From Pannonibacter phragmitetus_B (GTDB taxonomy: Bacteria > Pseudomonadota > Alphaproteobacteria > Rhizobiales > Stappiaceae), in assembly GCF_050510895.1 (NCBI RefSeq), contig NZ_JBNINT010000001.1:4092001-4156000 (forward strand): a stretch of 64,000 bases of DNA. Reading direction: 5' to 3'. Positions 26,001 to 40,500 of this stretch are shown in pieces. Within the stretch, counting starts at the first letter, position 1. Each line of letters opens with the position of its first letter. The notes beneath the pieces were generated by a model. The model was not told the origin of the DNA, did no database searches, and saw only the letters and a list, made by a program, of their open reading frames with translations. A program made the position numbers and the translations under genes.

Positions 26001-27818
26001 ATGCTGCTGTCGAAGGAAATCCGGCTGGTAGCGGCTTTTGACCACCGCGACATCTTCATTGATCCCACCCCGGATGCGGCCTCCAGCTTTGCAGAGCGCA
26101 AGCGGCTGTTCGACATGGGCCGCTCTTCCTGGGCGGATTATGACAAGAGCCTGATTTCCGCCGGTGGCGGTGTCTTCTCCCGCCAGCTGAAGTCGATTCC
26201 GCTCAGCGAGGAAGTCCAGCAGCTGCTTGGCATCCCGAGGGCCAAGGCAACGCCTCAGGAGGTGATGACCGCCATCCTGAAGCTCAACGTCGATCTGATG
26301 TGGTTTGGCGGCATCGGCACCTATATCCGCGCCAGCACGGAAACGGATGCAGATGCGGGCGACAAGGCGAATGATGCCATCCGCATCACCGCCCGCGAAG
26401 TGCGGGCCAAGGTCATCGGCGAGGGTGCAAACCTCGGCATGACCCAGCGCGCCCGTATCGAGTTCGGCCGCCGGGGCGGGCGCTCCAATTCGGACGCCAT
26501 CGACAACTCCGCCGGCGTGAATTCGTCGGATATGGAAGTGAACATCAAGATTGCGCTGGGCGCTGCCGTCCAGTCTGGCAAGCTCGACATTCCCGCCCGC
26601 AACGTGCTGCTGGCCGAGATGACGGACGAGGTGGCGGAGCTGGTGCTGCGCAACAACTACCTGCAGTCCCTCGCTATCTCCATGACGGAACAGCGCGGGC
26701 TGGAAGACTTCGGCTATCAGGGCCGCATGATGCGCCAGCTGGAACAGGCGGGCCATCTCGACCGGCAGGTCGAGTTCCTGCCCGATGATGCAGCGCTTGC
26801 CGAGCTGGAAAAGGCCGGGCTGTTCCTCACCCGTGCCGAGCTTGGCGTGCTGCTCGCCTATGCCAAGATCACGCTCTATGACGCGCTGCTGGAAAGCGAC
26901 GTGCCGGATGACGACTATCTGGCGCGCGAACTCTTCCGCTACTTCCCGGATCACATGGCGGACACTTACGCCGATGAAATCCGTGGCCACCGGCTGCGGC
27001 GCGAAATCATCGCCACAATGCTCGCCAACTCCATGGTCAACCGCTGCGGACCGACTTTCATCACCCGCATCGCTGACCAGACGGGAGCCAGCGCCGCCGA
27101 AATTGCCCGTGGCTTCGTTGCCGTGCGCAACAGCTATGACCTGACGGATCTCAACGAGGAAATCGACGCGCTCGACACGAAGATCGACGGCAAGGTGCAG
27201 CTGGAGCTTTATGCCGAAGTGCAGAACCTGTTCCTCGATCAGGTGGTCTGGTTCCGCCGCCATGTCTCCTTCAAGGATGGTATCGCGGCGGTGGCCGAAC
27301 GTTTCGGTGCCGGTATTGCTGCGCTGCGGCCGCATCTGGAGAAGGTTGTCACTCCGGCACAGGCCGCGCTTCTGACGGCTGCGGTTGCCGAAGCCGTGGC
27401 CAAGGGCGTGCCCGAGCCGCTGGCCCGGCGCATCACCTGGCTGCCGGTGGAAGCGACCATTCCGGATATCGTGCTCATTGCTGGTGACACGGGTTCTGAC
27501 CTGGATGCGGCAGCCTCCACCTTCTTTGAAGTGGCGGCACATTTCGGCATTGCCGAGATGAGCGTCCGTGCCCGCGAACTGGTGATTGCCGACTACTATG
27601 ACGGTCTTGCGCTCGACCGGGCGCTGGCAACCCTCTCCGACGCGCACCGCCAGCTGACAGGGGCGGCGCTCAAGGCGGGTGGTTTTGCCAACTGGCTGGC
27701 CGCGCACGAGGCCGAAGTGGCCCGGACCACCCGCTCGGTGGCGGAGATCCTGGAAGGCTCGATCAGCGTGTCCAAGTTCTCGGTCGCTGCAAGCCTGCTG
27801 GCGGAAATCGCCCGCTAA
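23001..27818 (+). CDS. gdhZ: NAD-dependent glutamate dehydrogenase, large 180-kDa class
   Basis: A 1605-residue enzyme of the large bacterial NAD-GDH class, which deaminates glutamate to 2-oxoglutarate. The N-terminal half is regulatory, with ACT-like and helical regions. The catalytic part begins near residue 800 with KVARGGLRWSDRPQDFRTEVLGL and VPVGSKGGFVPKRLP. NAD-binding and metal segments such as GVGDMSGDVFGNGMLLS lie near residue 990. The frame is intact throughout, which is notable here. The symbol follows Caulobacter usage; other species use gdhB. A terminator hairpin follows directly. Confidence 0.96.
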   Translation: MAHAKEIQKAKLIEEVSKILTSKADAAESGLADFAGELYLQGAAEDLVAYSPDELAAFARAAFQDFKVHPQGTSRVSVTNPAFKTKGRMAGEVSVIELVNDNMPFLVDSVMAELHDSKLTVHLVLHPIYNVERAADGSLVSFSGHKGGAAREDRQESLIHIHVSRIASDEARQGLEQRLQRIMDDARAAVIDWKGMRKRLTKAINTYKTAQADGSSNELWEAIQFLEWMQDDNFIFLGMREYAFDGGAGEGELTPLDGTGLGLLADPDVRVLRRGGEFVQITPEIREFLMRPDPLIIAKANVKSRVHRRVYMDYVGTKMFDASGKMTGELRIVGLFASTAYNEPTGKIPFLRRKVSSVLAKAGFDSDSHSGRALTNVMETFPRDELFQIDHETLYDFAMAILQLDERPRIRVLARPEKFDRYVSILCYVPRDRYTTEVRLNIGTYFAHVFDGHLSAWYVTYPEGPLARVHFIIGRSGGKTPAVQQDELEKAVASIVRTWPDGLMDAFKENFNPEVAERLTDRYALAFHGGYKEVYNAENALADVQKIESLGDGRQTTITFFRSSGAPDTRLSLKVFHLEAPIPLSARVPLLENMGFKVINERTYRITPEGMPFCYLHEMTLEAAKGGSIGLSADLKGRLEALFMAVWLGQAESDGYNALVLTADLGWRDIAMVRALSKYLRQVGIRYSEDYMWTTLNNYPAIAAKLVELFHVRFNPALSEADRTLNAARIENELSSEFDAVVSLDDDRILRRFQNVIDAILRTNFFQLDADGKPKPAFAFKIDSRRIDDMPQPKPFREISVYSPRVEGVHLRFGKVARGGLRWSDRPQDFRTEVLGLVKAQQVKNAVIVPVGSKGGFVPKRLPVGGDREAVFAEGTEAYKIFVGSLLDVTDNLKGDQILPPLEVVRHDEDDPYLVVAADKGTATFSDTANGISTSRDFWLGDAFASGGSAGYDHKKMGITARGAWEAVKRHFREMNRDIQSQPFTVAGVGDMSGDVFGNGMLLSKEIRLVAAFDHRDIFIDPTPDAASSFAERKRLFDMGRSSWADYDKSLISAGGGVFSRQLKSIPLSEEVQQLLGIPRAKATPQEVMTAILKLNVDLMWFGGIGTYIRASTETDADAGDKANDAIRITAREVRAKVIGEGANLGMTQRARIEFGRRGGRSNSDAIDNSAGVNSSDMEVNIKIALGAAVQSGKLDIPARNVLLAEMTDEVAELVLRNNYLQSLAISMTEQRGLEDFGYQGRMMRQLEQAGHLDRQVEFLPDDAALAELEKAGLFLTRAELGVLLAYAKITLYDALLESDVPDDDYLARELFRYFPDHMADTYADEIRGHRLRREIIATMLANSMVNRCGPTFITRIADQTGASAAEIARGFVAVRNSYDLTDLNEEIDALDTKIDGKVQLELYAEVQNLFLDQVVWFRRHVSFKDGIAAVAERFGAGIAALRPHLEKVVTPAQAALLTAAVAEAVAKGVPEPLARRITWLPVEATIPDIVLIAGDTGSDLDAAASTFFEVAAHFGIAEMSVRARELVIADYYDGLALDRALATLSDAHRQLTGAALKAGGFANWLAAHEAEVARTTRSVAEILEGSISVSKFSVAASLLAEIAR

Positions 27819-27829
27819 GCTAAAGTTCT

Positions 27830-27862
27830 CCGGTCCGGGCGATCTGCCCGGACCGGCTTTTC
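27830..27862 (+). terminator. Intrinsic terminator after NAD-GDH
   Basis: CCGGTCCGGGC-GATCT-GCCCGGACCGG is a perfect 11-bp stem, followed by CTTTTCCC. It lies 12 nt after the GDH stop. Confidence 0.85.
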
Positions 27863-27891
27863 CCGGTTCATCATCCCTGCCATAAGGCGTC

Positions 27892-28758
27892 ATGACCGCC
27901 GTTTTCCGTTTCGCGCCTTCCCCCAATGGCTATCTGCATCTGGGGCACGCCCTGTCGGCGCTGCTCAACCAGCAGCTTGCGCAAGCAGCGGGCGGGCGGA
28001 TGCTGCTGCGGATCGAGGACATCGACACGGCCCGCTGCACGCCCGCGCTGGAAGCGGCGATGCTGGAGGATCTCCGCTGGATCGGCTTTGCTCATGAGGA
28101 GCCCCCACGCCGCCAGTCGGAGCATTTCGGCGAATACGCTGCGGCTCTGGACCGCTTGCGAGCGATGGGGCTGGTTTATGAGGCTTATCTAACCCGAGCC
28201 GAGATCCGCAATTTCGTAGCAGAGACGGAAGCGCAAGGAAAAACCTGGCCGCGGGATCCGGACGGTGCGCCGCTCTATCCCGGCGATGCGGCCATGTTGG
28301 ATGAGGCGGAAATTGCCCGCCGCCGCACCTCCGGCGCCCCCTTTGCCCTCCGGCTCGACATGCGCAGGGCGGTGAGCCTTTTGACTGGGCCACTGTTCTG
28401 GCAGGAGGAGTGGCAGGCAGAGCGTGCCGGCAATGTGGCCGCTGATCCTCTTGCATGGGGCGATGTGATCCTGGCCCGCAAGGATACGCCGACGAGCTAT
28501 CACCTCTCCGTCACGCTGGATGATGCCCTGCAAGGTGTGACGCATGTGGTGCGGGGGCAGGATCTGTTCCATGCCACCTCTGTACACCGGCTGCTGCAGG
28601 TGCTGCTTGGCCTGCCGGAACCGCGCTATCACCATCACCGGCTTATCCTGGGGGCGGACGGGCGCAAACTGTCGAAATCCGAAGGCCATACGGCCTTGCG
28701 GGAGCTGCGTGCCGCCGGATGGACGGTGGAAGACGTGCGCCGCCGGATCGGGATCTGA
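27892..28758 (+). CDS. gluQ: Glutamyl-Q tRNA(Asp) synthetase
   Basis: A 288-residue truncated glutamyl-tRNA synthetase. It has the HIGH-type motif YLHLGHALS within FRFAPSPNGYLHLGH and the KMSKS-type motif KLSKSEG near residue 260, and it lacks an anticodon-binding domain. GluQRS attaches glutamate to queuosine in tRNA-Asp rather than to a tRNA end. The four-cysteine zinc site of the E. coli enzyme is not visible. The queuosine genes queCDEF lie about 22 kb away. It converges with the AEC transporter gene, with 2 nt between stops. Confidence 0.93.
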   Translation: MTAVFRFAPSPNGYLHLGHALSALLNQQLAQAAGGRMLLRIEDIDTARCTPALEAAMLEDLRWIGFAHEEPPRRQSEHFGEYAAALDRLRAMGLVYEAYLTRAEIRNFVAETEAQGKTWPRDPDGAPLYPGDAAMLDEAEIARRRTSGAPFALRLDMRRAVSLLTGPLFWQEEWQAERAGNVAADPLAWGDVILARKDTPTSYHLSVTLDDALQGVTHVVRGQDLFHATSVHRLLQVLLGLPEPRYHHHRLILGADGRKLSKSEGHTALRELRAAGWTVEDVRRRIGI

Positions 28759-28760
28759 AT

Positions 28761-29724
28761 TCAGATCAGCCCCAGCATGTCCAGCGCCAGAACCCATGCA
28801 CCGCAGGTGACGACGGCGGCGGCGGTGGTGAGCGTGATGGAGTTTGCTGACATCGCATGGCCCGTGCCATAGCGGTTGGCAAAGATATAGACGTTGACGC
28901 CCGTCGGGCAGGCCGCTGTCAGCGTCATCGCGGCGGTCCAGACCGCTGGCAGGGCGAAGACATAAGCACAGAGCACCAGCACGATCGCGGGCATTACGAT
29001 GACCTTCAGCACGCTCAGGATTATGCCTGCTCCCAGATTGCCGCGGATGCCATAGAGCACCATGCTCATGCCCAGCGAGAACAGGGCGACGGGCAGGGCG
29101 GTGGAGGAGAGGCGTCCGATCACATCTGCCGGAATGCCCGTGAGCGGCAGGGAGAAAACCCGCCACACCAGCGAGGCAAGGATGGCGATGACGATCGGGT
29201 TCGTCATCAGGCTGGCGATGATTTTTTCAGAAGGACCGGGAGCGACTGGGAGCCATTGGCGCCATCGGCGGCGGCAGCCCGCTCCATCAAGACGGCAATC
29301 ACGATGGTCATCACCGGCAGGTGAACGGAAATCAGCAGCACCAGCGGCAACAGGCCTTCTGGACCGAGAACCGAAGAGACCAGTGGAATGCCGACCATCA
29401 CCGTATTGGCAAAGGCAGCGGAAATGCCGGCAATCACGCCCGCCCTGGCATCCCGGCCGAAGATCGTGCGTACGATCAGCGTGGCAATCGCCCATGTGAT
29501 GGCAACGCCGCTGAAATAGGCGGCCCATAGCGCCCAGGGAAGCCTTGATCCATGGACACAGTTGCCAGCGTCTTGAAGATGAGCGAGGGAATCGCAACCA
29601 CAAAGACGAACTGGCCGAGCCCTTCGCCCACGGACTGGGAAAGCAGGCCCGTGCGTGCAGCCAGATAGCCGAGCCCGACAAGCACGAAAACGGGGACAAC
29701 GATGGTCAGGATCTGCTCGAACAT
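28761..29724 (-). CDS. AEC (auxin efflux carrier) family transporter, two frameshifts
   Basis: About 321 residues in three frames. The start MFEQILTIVVPVFVLVGLGYLA and ten hydrophobic helices are typical of the AEC family, including the central FANTVMVGIPLV and the late ACPTGVNVYIFANRYG. One break is near 29543-29546, where a base is missing. The other is in a T6 run at 29222-29227 (A6 on the coding strand); one more A restores LLKKIIASLMTNPIVIAI. The exported solute cannot be told; relatives move malonate, auxin-like acids and similar anions. Confidence 0.85.
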
Positions 29725-29960
29725 GGCGGGTTCCACATGCATCCGGGACGGATTTCAGAGCGGCGCGCAGCAGAGGGCTGCGGACAAGGCGGGACGGCAG
29801 GCTCACGGCGCATGGACCAGCCCGGGGCACCGTGACACAATGCAACGGTGAACCGCGATTCAGGGCAGGCGGCGCACAGGCATTACAGCCACAACTGTAG
29901 AAGAGGCATGGCTGACCGGTCAACCGGCAGCCTTTTTGACGCTGGCAGCAGGGGAACAGC

Positions 29961-31103
29961 ATGACGGGTAAGGAGAAGGGCAGTCCGGAAAGCCAGCGGC
30001 TCGCCCTCATGGCCCATGACCTGCGCACGCCGCTCAATGCCATGCGGCTGACGGCGGAGCTGATCGGCATGGAGCCGCTGAGCCCGATGCAACAGGTGCG
30101 GCTGGCAACGCTCATCGCCGCCATCGACGGTCTGGCTGAAATGACTGCCGGGGTGCTGAACGAGGGCCGTGCGGCAGCCGGACTTACGCCCTTGCCGAAA
30201 GCTGCGCGTGCGGACGCGGAAGGTCCGGATGCCGGAAGGCTCGTGCTGGAAATCGCTGGTCTGTTCGAGCCGCTTGCGAGGGCAAAGGGTCTGGCGCTGG
30301 CCGCCAGTGTGCCCGAAGCGCCGCTTTTCTGTCCGCCGGAAGTGCAGATGGCCCTGCGCCGTGCGGCCACGGTCCTCATCGACAATGCTATCCGCTACAC
30401 CCCGCGCGGGCAGGTGCGCGTGGTCTTGCGCGAAGACTGCGGCAACCTGCTGCTGGAGATCACCGACACGGGGCCGGGGATCGGCGTGATGGAGCGCCGC
30501 CGCCTGTTCCGGCCGTTTACACGCGGAACCGCCGGGCGCGCCGGGGATGGCAGCAGTTCGGGCCTTGGCCTTTGGGGGCTGCGGAGGTGGTGAAGGCCGC
30601 AGGCGGACGGCTTGATCTGGATGACGCGCCGGGCGGCGGCTGCCGCTTCACCATGCATCTGCCTCTGCCGGGCGGTGCGGGGGCTCCGGGGCTGGCGCGG
30701 CCCAGCCGGGGCCGCATGTGCTGATCGTCGATGACAACGAAACCAACCGGCGCCTGTTGGCGGCGCTTCTGGAATCCTTTGCTATGACCAGCGACGCCGC
30801 CGGAACCGGCCAGCAGGCCGTGAACATGGCGGCCGCAACGGCTTATGACGGCGTGCTGCTGGATCTGCATATGCCCGGCATGGACGGCATGGAAACCGCC
30901 GCTGCCCTGCGTCAGGGACCGGATGGTTCGCGTCTGCCGCTGATTGCCGTGACTGCTGCACTGGAATCTGTGGGCGACCGCAAGCTGCGGCAGGCCGGAT
31001 TTGACGACGTGCTGCCCAAACCCATTTCCCCTCGCAGCTCTACCAGACCCTCAACCTCGCCCGCACCCGGCATAAGCTGCGGCTGGAGGAGATGGCGGGG
31101 TAG
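29961..31103 (+). CDS. Soluble hybrid histidine kinase with C-terminal receiver, three frameshifts
   Basis: HisKA comes first, with the H-box LALMAHDLRTPLNAM (about residue 18). HATPase_c has the N-box VLIDNAIRYTPRG, G1 DTGPGIG and G2 SSGLGLWG, and a receiver follows with VLIVDDNETN, the acceptor Asp in LLDLHMPGMDG and KPIS. Breaks are at the G5 run 30574-30578, the G5 run 30679-30683 and the C4 run 31028-31031. Restoring one base each gives 381 residues ending at TAG 31101-31103. There is no membrane segment or sensor domain. Its input and target are unknown. Confidence 0.85.
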
Positions 31104-31194
31104 GGGAGTTGTCCTACTTCGCTCCACCGTCATCCCGGCCGAGCGCAGCGCGAGCTGGGACCGGTATGACGATGGAGAGGTTGCGTAAAGAATA

Positions 31195-31220
31195 AGGGCC
31201 GCCCCTTTCGGAGCGGCCCT
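31195..31220. terminator. Hairpin between the histidine kinase gene and acnA
   Basis: AGGGCCGC-N10-GCGGCCCT is a perfect 8-bp stem between two convergent genes, with flanking AATAA on the left that gives a T-run for the minus-strand acnA transcript. Confidence 0.75.
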
Positions 31221-31243
31221 GTCAGCGTTGCGTTTACACCAGA

Positions 31244-33929
<2,686 letters not shown>

Positions 33930-34437
33930 TCTCCTCTCAAGACCGGGCTCGGCGGCGGGATGGTGCCTGCCCGGAGGATTAAAGATCTCTGGTCCCGGCC
34001 ATTGCCGGATCTGACTGGCCTCTTACCGGGCCTCGCATTTGGTGCCGCACAGGCTCCGCCGTTGCCCTGAGGCGGGCCGGCAGTTGGCTGCTGCATGCTG
34101 CCGCTATAGCCGGTTTTGGCTTTTGCGGCGAGTCATGACCGCAGCATCTGCAACTGGAGCCGGTCTTCGGGCGCTGTTTCAACCTTTGGAGCCGGCCTTC
34201 GGGGGCCTCGCGGTCAAAGGCTTTGACATCAGATATTGGGTTTATTTTTCAAAGGGCAACAGGGGTCAAGGACAAAGGCCCGCATTCAGTTTATGGGGTT
34301 ACGGAAAGCGCTTGAATGACATTGCATACTATTGTATACCGCGCTGAAAAATAACACTCAGCCCGCTTGCCCCGGCCCGCCAGAAGTGACCGCGATCCGG
34401 AGGTTGGCACTGACCAACAAGGGATTCCGGGATCACC
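33930..34437. other. 508-nt divergent control region between acnA and acnB
   Basis: I see no convincing gene. It holds a 17-bp direct repeat (34155-34171 and 34187-34203, one mismatch), a TTGACA hexamer at 34223-34228, and a promoter candidate for acnB near 34312-34340. Just before acnB is a small inverted repeat, GTTGG-CACTGA-CCAAC. The length and repeats suggest regulated divergent promoters. Confidence 0.6.
34312..34340 (+). promoter_or_regulatory. Candidate acnB promoter
   Basis: TTGAAT and TATACC are separated by 17 bp, a good sigma-70-type arrangement about 100 nt before the acnB start. The -10 overlaps a short inverted repeat ATAC-TATT-GTAT, where a regulator could bind. Confidence 0.45.
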
Positions 34438-37230
<2,793 letters not shown>

Positions 37231-37271
37231 GCCGCCGGAGCTATTTGAGCCTCTGATGGCCTGATCTCAAG

Positions 37272-37331
37272 CGGCCGCCCTCCGGTGATGATCCTCATGG
37301 ATCTGACCCGGAAGGGCGGCCGTTCCATTTT
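37272..37331 (+). terminator. Terminator after acnB
   Basis: CGGCCGCCCT pairs perfectly with AGGGCGGCCG across a 31-nt loop and is followed by TTCCATTTT. It separates acnB from the ccm operon. Confidence 0.7.
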
Positions 37332-37406
37332 GAGGGGCAGCTCTGCCCCGCACTACGCAGTTCTAGCTGCTTGCCATCGTCCGGGGGCATCCTAACAAGG
37401 ACCGGA

Positions 37407-38092
37407 ATGAAGCGCGGAGCTGTCCCCTGAAACTGATTGCCGACAAACTTGCCGTGGACCGGGGCGGACGCCGGGTGTTTGCCGGATTGGGCTTTCAGCT
37501 GGAGGCGGGCCGGGCGCTGGTCATCACCGGGGCCAATGGTGTCGGCAAATCGACGCTGTTGCGCACGCTGGCAGGTCTTGTCCCGGTGAGTGAGGGCAAG
37601 CTGACCCTGGAAGGCGGCGAAGCGGACCGAAGCCTTGCCGAACATGCTCACTATTTCGGTCATGAAAGCGCGGTGAAGCGGGCCTTGAGCGTGCTTGAGA
37701 ACCTTGATTTTTGGCGCAGTTTCATGGCTCCGGCCCGACCGGAAGGCTTTGCAGGTGAGGTGTTGCAGCCGCTGGAGATTCTGGACCGGCTCGGCATCGC
37801 CCATACGGCGAACCTTCCTGCGGCCTATCTGTCGGCTGGGCAAACCCGGCGGCTGGCGCTGGCGCGCCTGTTCGTGACGCCGCGCCCCATCTGGCTGATG
37901 GATGAGCCCACGTCAGCCCTCGACAAGGCATCGGAAGCGCAGCTTCTCGGTTTCATGAACGCGCATCTGGCGGCAGGCGGGCAGATCATCACCGCCACCC
38001 ACTCCGAACTTGCGCTGCATCCCGCTGATGCGCTGCATCTGGCTGCGCCGGAGCAGGGGGATGAGCTTGAAGATGAGGGAGATGAGGCATGA
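37407..38092 (+). CDS. ccmA: Haem exporter ATPase CcmA, probable frameshift near the start
   Basis: The ABC ATPase of the CcmABCD complex that loads haem onto CcmE for c-type cytochrome maturation. It has the Walker A ITGANGVGKST, signature LSAGQTRRLALARL and Walker B WLMDEPTSALD. The natural start appears to be ATG 37407, with AGGA upstream. It runs MKRGAVP and reaches a stop unless one C is added to the C4 run 37424-37427, after which it continues LKLIADKLAVDRGGRR for 228 residues. The fallback is GTG 37454 with no frameshift. The stop overlaps ccmB by 4 nt. Confidence 0.93.
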
Positions 38093-38760
38093 ACGGCTGG
38101 TTCCTTGCCCTCGTTGCCCGCGAATTCCGCCTTGCCGTCCGGGTTGGCGGCGGGGCGCTGATCGGTGTGCTGTTCTTTCTGGCCGTCGTCACGGTCATTC
38201 CCTTTGGCGTCGGGCCGGATCTCAATCTCCTGTCCCGCATCGGTCCGGCGATCTTGTGGATCGGGGCGCTGCTGTCGGCGCTGCTGGGGCTTGACCGGCT
38301 GTTTCAGGCCGACCGGGATGACGGCTCGCTGGATCTGATGCTGATGGCCGGGCAGCCGCTGGAGCTGGTGGTGCTGGGCAAGTGCATTGCCCACTGGGTG
38401 GCAACCGGCCTGCCGCTGGTGCTGGCTGCGCCCGTTCTGGCCGTTTTCCTCAATCTCGGGCCGGTGGCCATGGGGGCGGTGACGCTGACGCTGCTGGTGG
38501 GTACTCCCGCTCTGACCCTGATCGGGGCAATCGGCGCGGCACTGACCGTGTCGCTGCGCCGGGGCGGGCTGCTTCTCGCCGTTCTTGTGGTGCCGTTGAC
38601 GATCCCGGTGCTGATTTTCGGCGTGAGCGCGGCAGATGCTGCGGTGAATGACCCGGTGCCCTTCATGACGCCGTTCCTCATTCTCTGCGCGCTGACGCTT
38701 TTCTCTGCTGTCCTCGGGCCGGTGGCGGCAGCGGCAGCCTTGCGTTTTGCGGCGGATTGA
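38089..38760 (+). CDS. ccmB: Haem exporter membrane protein CcmB
   Basis: A 223-residue integral membrane protein with six hydrophobic helices, the permease partner of CcmA. The family pattern is seen in LLSALLGLDRLFQADRDDGSLDLM (positions about 60-83). Its start overlaps the ccmA stop as ATGA. A gap of 144 nt separates it from ccmC. Confidence 0.95.
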   Translation: MNGWFLALVAREFRLAVRVGGGALIGVLFFLAVVTVIPFGVGPDLNLLSRIGPAILWIGALLSALLGLDRLFQADRDDGSLDLMLMAGQPLELVVLGKCIAHWVATGLPLVLAAPVLAVFLNLGPVAMGAVTLTLLVGTPALTLIGAIGAALTVSLRRGGLLLAVLVVPLTIPVLIFGVSAADAAVNDPVPFMTPFLILCALTLFSAVLGPVAAAAALRFAAD

Positions 38761-38904
38761 ACCCGTCATGGCAATGACGCTTTCGTGATTCCGGTTAGAT
38801 GGGGGCTTGACCCAGCGCAAGGCAATGCGAAAACCCTTGAGGCATAGAAAGCTGACCTGCGAGCTTGCATTGCGGCGGCGGGTGAGAGGGATTAGAACCA
38901 TTCC

Positions 38905-39672
38905 ATGGCACTTGTTGATCTGGCGAACCCGACCCGTTTCATGAGCCTTGCCCGGGCTATCCTGCCTTGGGCAACGGGCCTGTGTGCGCTGCTGTTTGCC
39001 GCCGGGCTCTACATGACTTTCTTCGTGGCGCCGGAGGATTACCAGCAGGGCGACACGGTGCGGATCATGTACATCCACGTACCCGCCGCCTGGCTGTCGA
39101 TGATGTGTTATTCCATCATGGCCCTGTCGTCGCTGGGCACGCTGGTGTGGAAACACCCGCTGGCCGATGTTTCGGCCAAGGCCGCGGCCCCTCTCGGCGC
39201 TGCCTTCACCTTCATGGCGCTGATCACCGGCTCGCTCTGGGGCAAGCCCATGTGGGGCACCTATTGGGTGTGGGATGCGCGCCTGACCTCGGTTCTGGTG
39301 CTCTTCATCATGTATCTGGGCCTCATGGCCCTGTGGCGGACGATGGATGACCCGATCCGGGCGGGTAAAGCGGCAGCGGTGCTGACGCTCGCCGGGGTCA
39401 TCAATCTGCCCATCATCAAATTCTCCGTCGACTGGTGGAACACGCTGCACCAGCCGGCCAGCGTCATCCGTATGGACGGGCCGACGATCCACCCGGATCT
39501 CTTGTGGCCGCTGATGGTGATGGCGGCAGCCTTCACGCTGCTGTTCCTGGTTCTGCATGCCCACGCGATGATCAACGAAATCCTGCGGCGGCGGGTGCGG
39601 GCGCTGCGCATGCGTGCTGCGGCTGTCCGCCCGGCTGGAGCCAGCGCCGCAACCCCTGTCGCGGCAGAGTGA
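38905..39672 (+). CDS. ccmC: Haem-handling protein CcmC
   Basis: A 255-residue protein with six membrane helices and the periplasmic tryptophan-rich haem domain WGTYWVWDARLTS near residue 118, flanked by the haem-ligand histidines of MYIHVPAAW and NTLHQPASV. It presents haem to CcmE. The C-terminal 30 residues are an Ala-rich extension. ccmD follows in 7 nt. Confidence 0.96.
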   Translation: MALVDLANPTRFMSLARAILPWATGLCALLFAAGLYMTFFVAPEDYQQGDTVRIMYIHVPAAWLSMMCYSIMALSSLGTLVWKHPLADVSAKAAAPLGAAFTFMALITGSLWGKPMWGTYWVWDARLTSVLVLFIMYLGLMALWRTMDDPIRAGKAAAVLTLAGVINLPIIKFSVDWWNTLHQPASVIRMDGPTIHPDLLWPLMVMAAAFTLLFLVLHAHAMINEILRRRVRALRMRAAAVRPAGASAATPVAAE

Positions 39673-39679
39673 GGTGAGC

Positions 39680-39865
39680 ATGGCTGCCTTCGACCTTGGC
39701 CCCCACGCGGGCTTCATCATTGCTTCCTTCGTGATTTGTTTCGGCGTCGTGCTGGGGCTGACCGGATGGGTGTGGCTGGACCGGCGCAGGCTCAATGCCG
39801 ATCTCAGGGCGCTTGAGGCGCAAGGTGTGCGCCGCCGCACAGCAGCCGGGGCGCAAGGCCAATGA
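39680..39865 (+). CDS. ccmD: Haem exporter protein CcmD
   Basis: A 61-residue protein with one membrane helix, HAGFIIASFVICFGVVLGL, then a basic cytoplasmic tail RRRLNADLRALEAQGVRRR. CcmD releases holo-CcmE from the CcmABC complex. ATG 39680 follows GAGGTGAGC and lies directly after ccmC; the stop overlaps the ccmG start. Confidence 0.93.
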   Translation: MAAFDLGPHAGFIIASFVICFGVVLGLTGWVWLDRRRLNADLRALEAQGVRRRTAAGAQGQ

Positions 39866-40484
39866 GCGCGCCGGATCACACCCCGGCCGGCCAGAGCGGA
39901 TCTGTTTCCCAGCCGCGCCGCCGTATCCCCGTGTTTGCGCTGTTGCCGCTGGTGGTCTTCGCCGCGCTGGCCGTGCTGTTCATGTTCCAGATGTTCTTCG
40001 GCCGCGATCCGTCCGAACTGCCTTCAGCGCTGCTCAACAAGCCCGCGCCCCGCATGGAGTTGCCCGCGGTGGAGGGACTGACGGACAATGGCGCGCCCGT
40101 GCCCGGCATCACGGCGGCGGATCTTGAGGGGGCGTGTCGGTGGTCAACGTCTTTGCCTCCTGGTGCGTGCCCTGCCGGCAGGAGCATCCGGTGCTGGAGG
40201 AAATGGCCAAGGACGGCCGGTTCCGCATGTACGGCATCAACTACAAGGACCAGCCCGAGAACGCCCGCCGCTTCCTCGGTACGCTCGGCAACCCGTATGA
40301 CAAGGTGGGCGCTGATGCCGGTGGCCGCGCAGCCATCGAGTGGGGCGTTTATGGCGTGCCTGAGACCTATGTGGTCGATGGCAAGGGCGTGATCCGCTAC
40401 AAGTTCATCGGTCCGCTTTCGCCTGAAAGCTACGAGCAGGTGCTCCTGCCCCAGCTGGAACGGGTTCTGGCCGGCGGCAACTGA
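39862..40484 (+). CDS. ccmG: Thiol:disulfide oxidoreductase CcmG/DsbE, frameshifted
   Basis: Membrane-anchored thioredoxin that reduces apocytochrome c. It has one N-terminal anchor (residues 22-48), a segment LLNKPAPRMELP typical of CcmG, the active site WCVPC and the cis-proline YGVPETYVVDGKG. The frame breaks at the G5 run 40128-40132. One more G joins ADLEGGVSVVNVFASWCVPC and gives 207 residues. It is the last gene of the ccmABCDG operon. ccmE, ccmF and ccmH are not in this window. Confidence 0.95.
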
Positions 40485-40500
40485 TTTCAGGGTTTTGATA

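Noticed and set aside
25203..27926. A 907-codon open frame on the minus strand, opposite NAD-GDH
   Set aside because: Same antisense effect; histidine- and glycine-rich low-complexity product without a family match, and NAD-GDH is clearly the gene.
34039..34347. A 102-codon frame in the acnA-acnB gap
   Set aside because: Arg/Ala-rich, no family, overlaps the repeats and promoter elements; coding is not supported.
37825..39879. A 684-codon open frame on the minus strand over ccmA-D
   Set aside because: Antisense to the ccm operon; arginine- and proline-rich product typical of a reversed hydrophobic gene.
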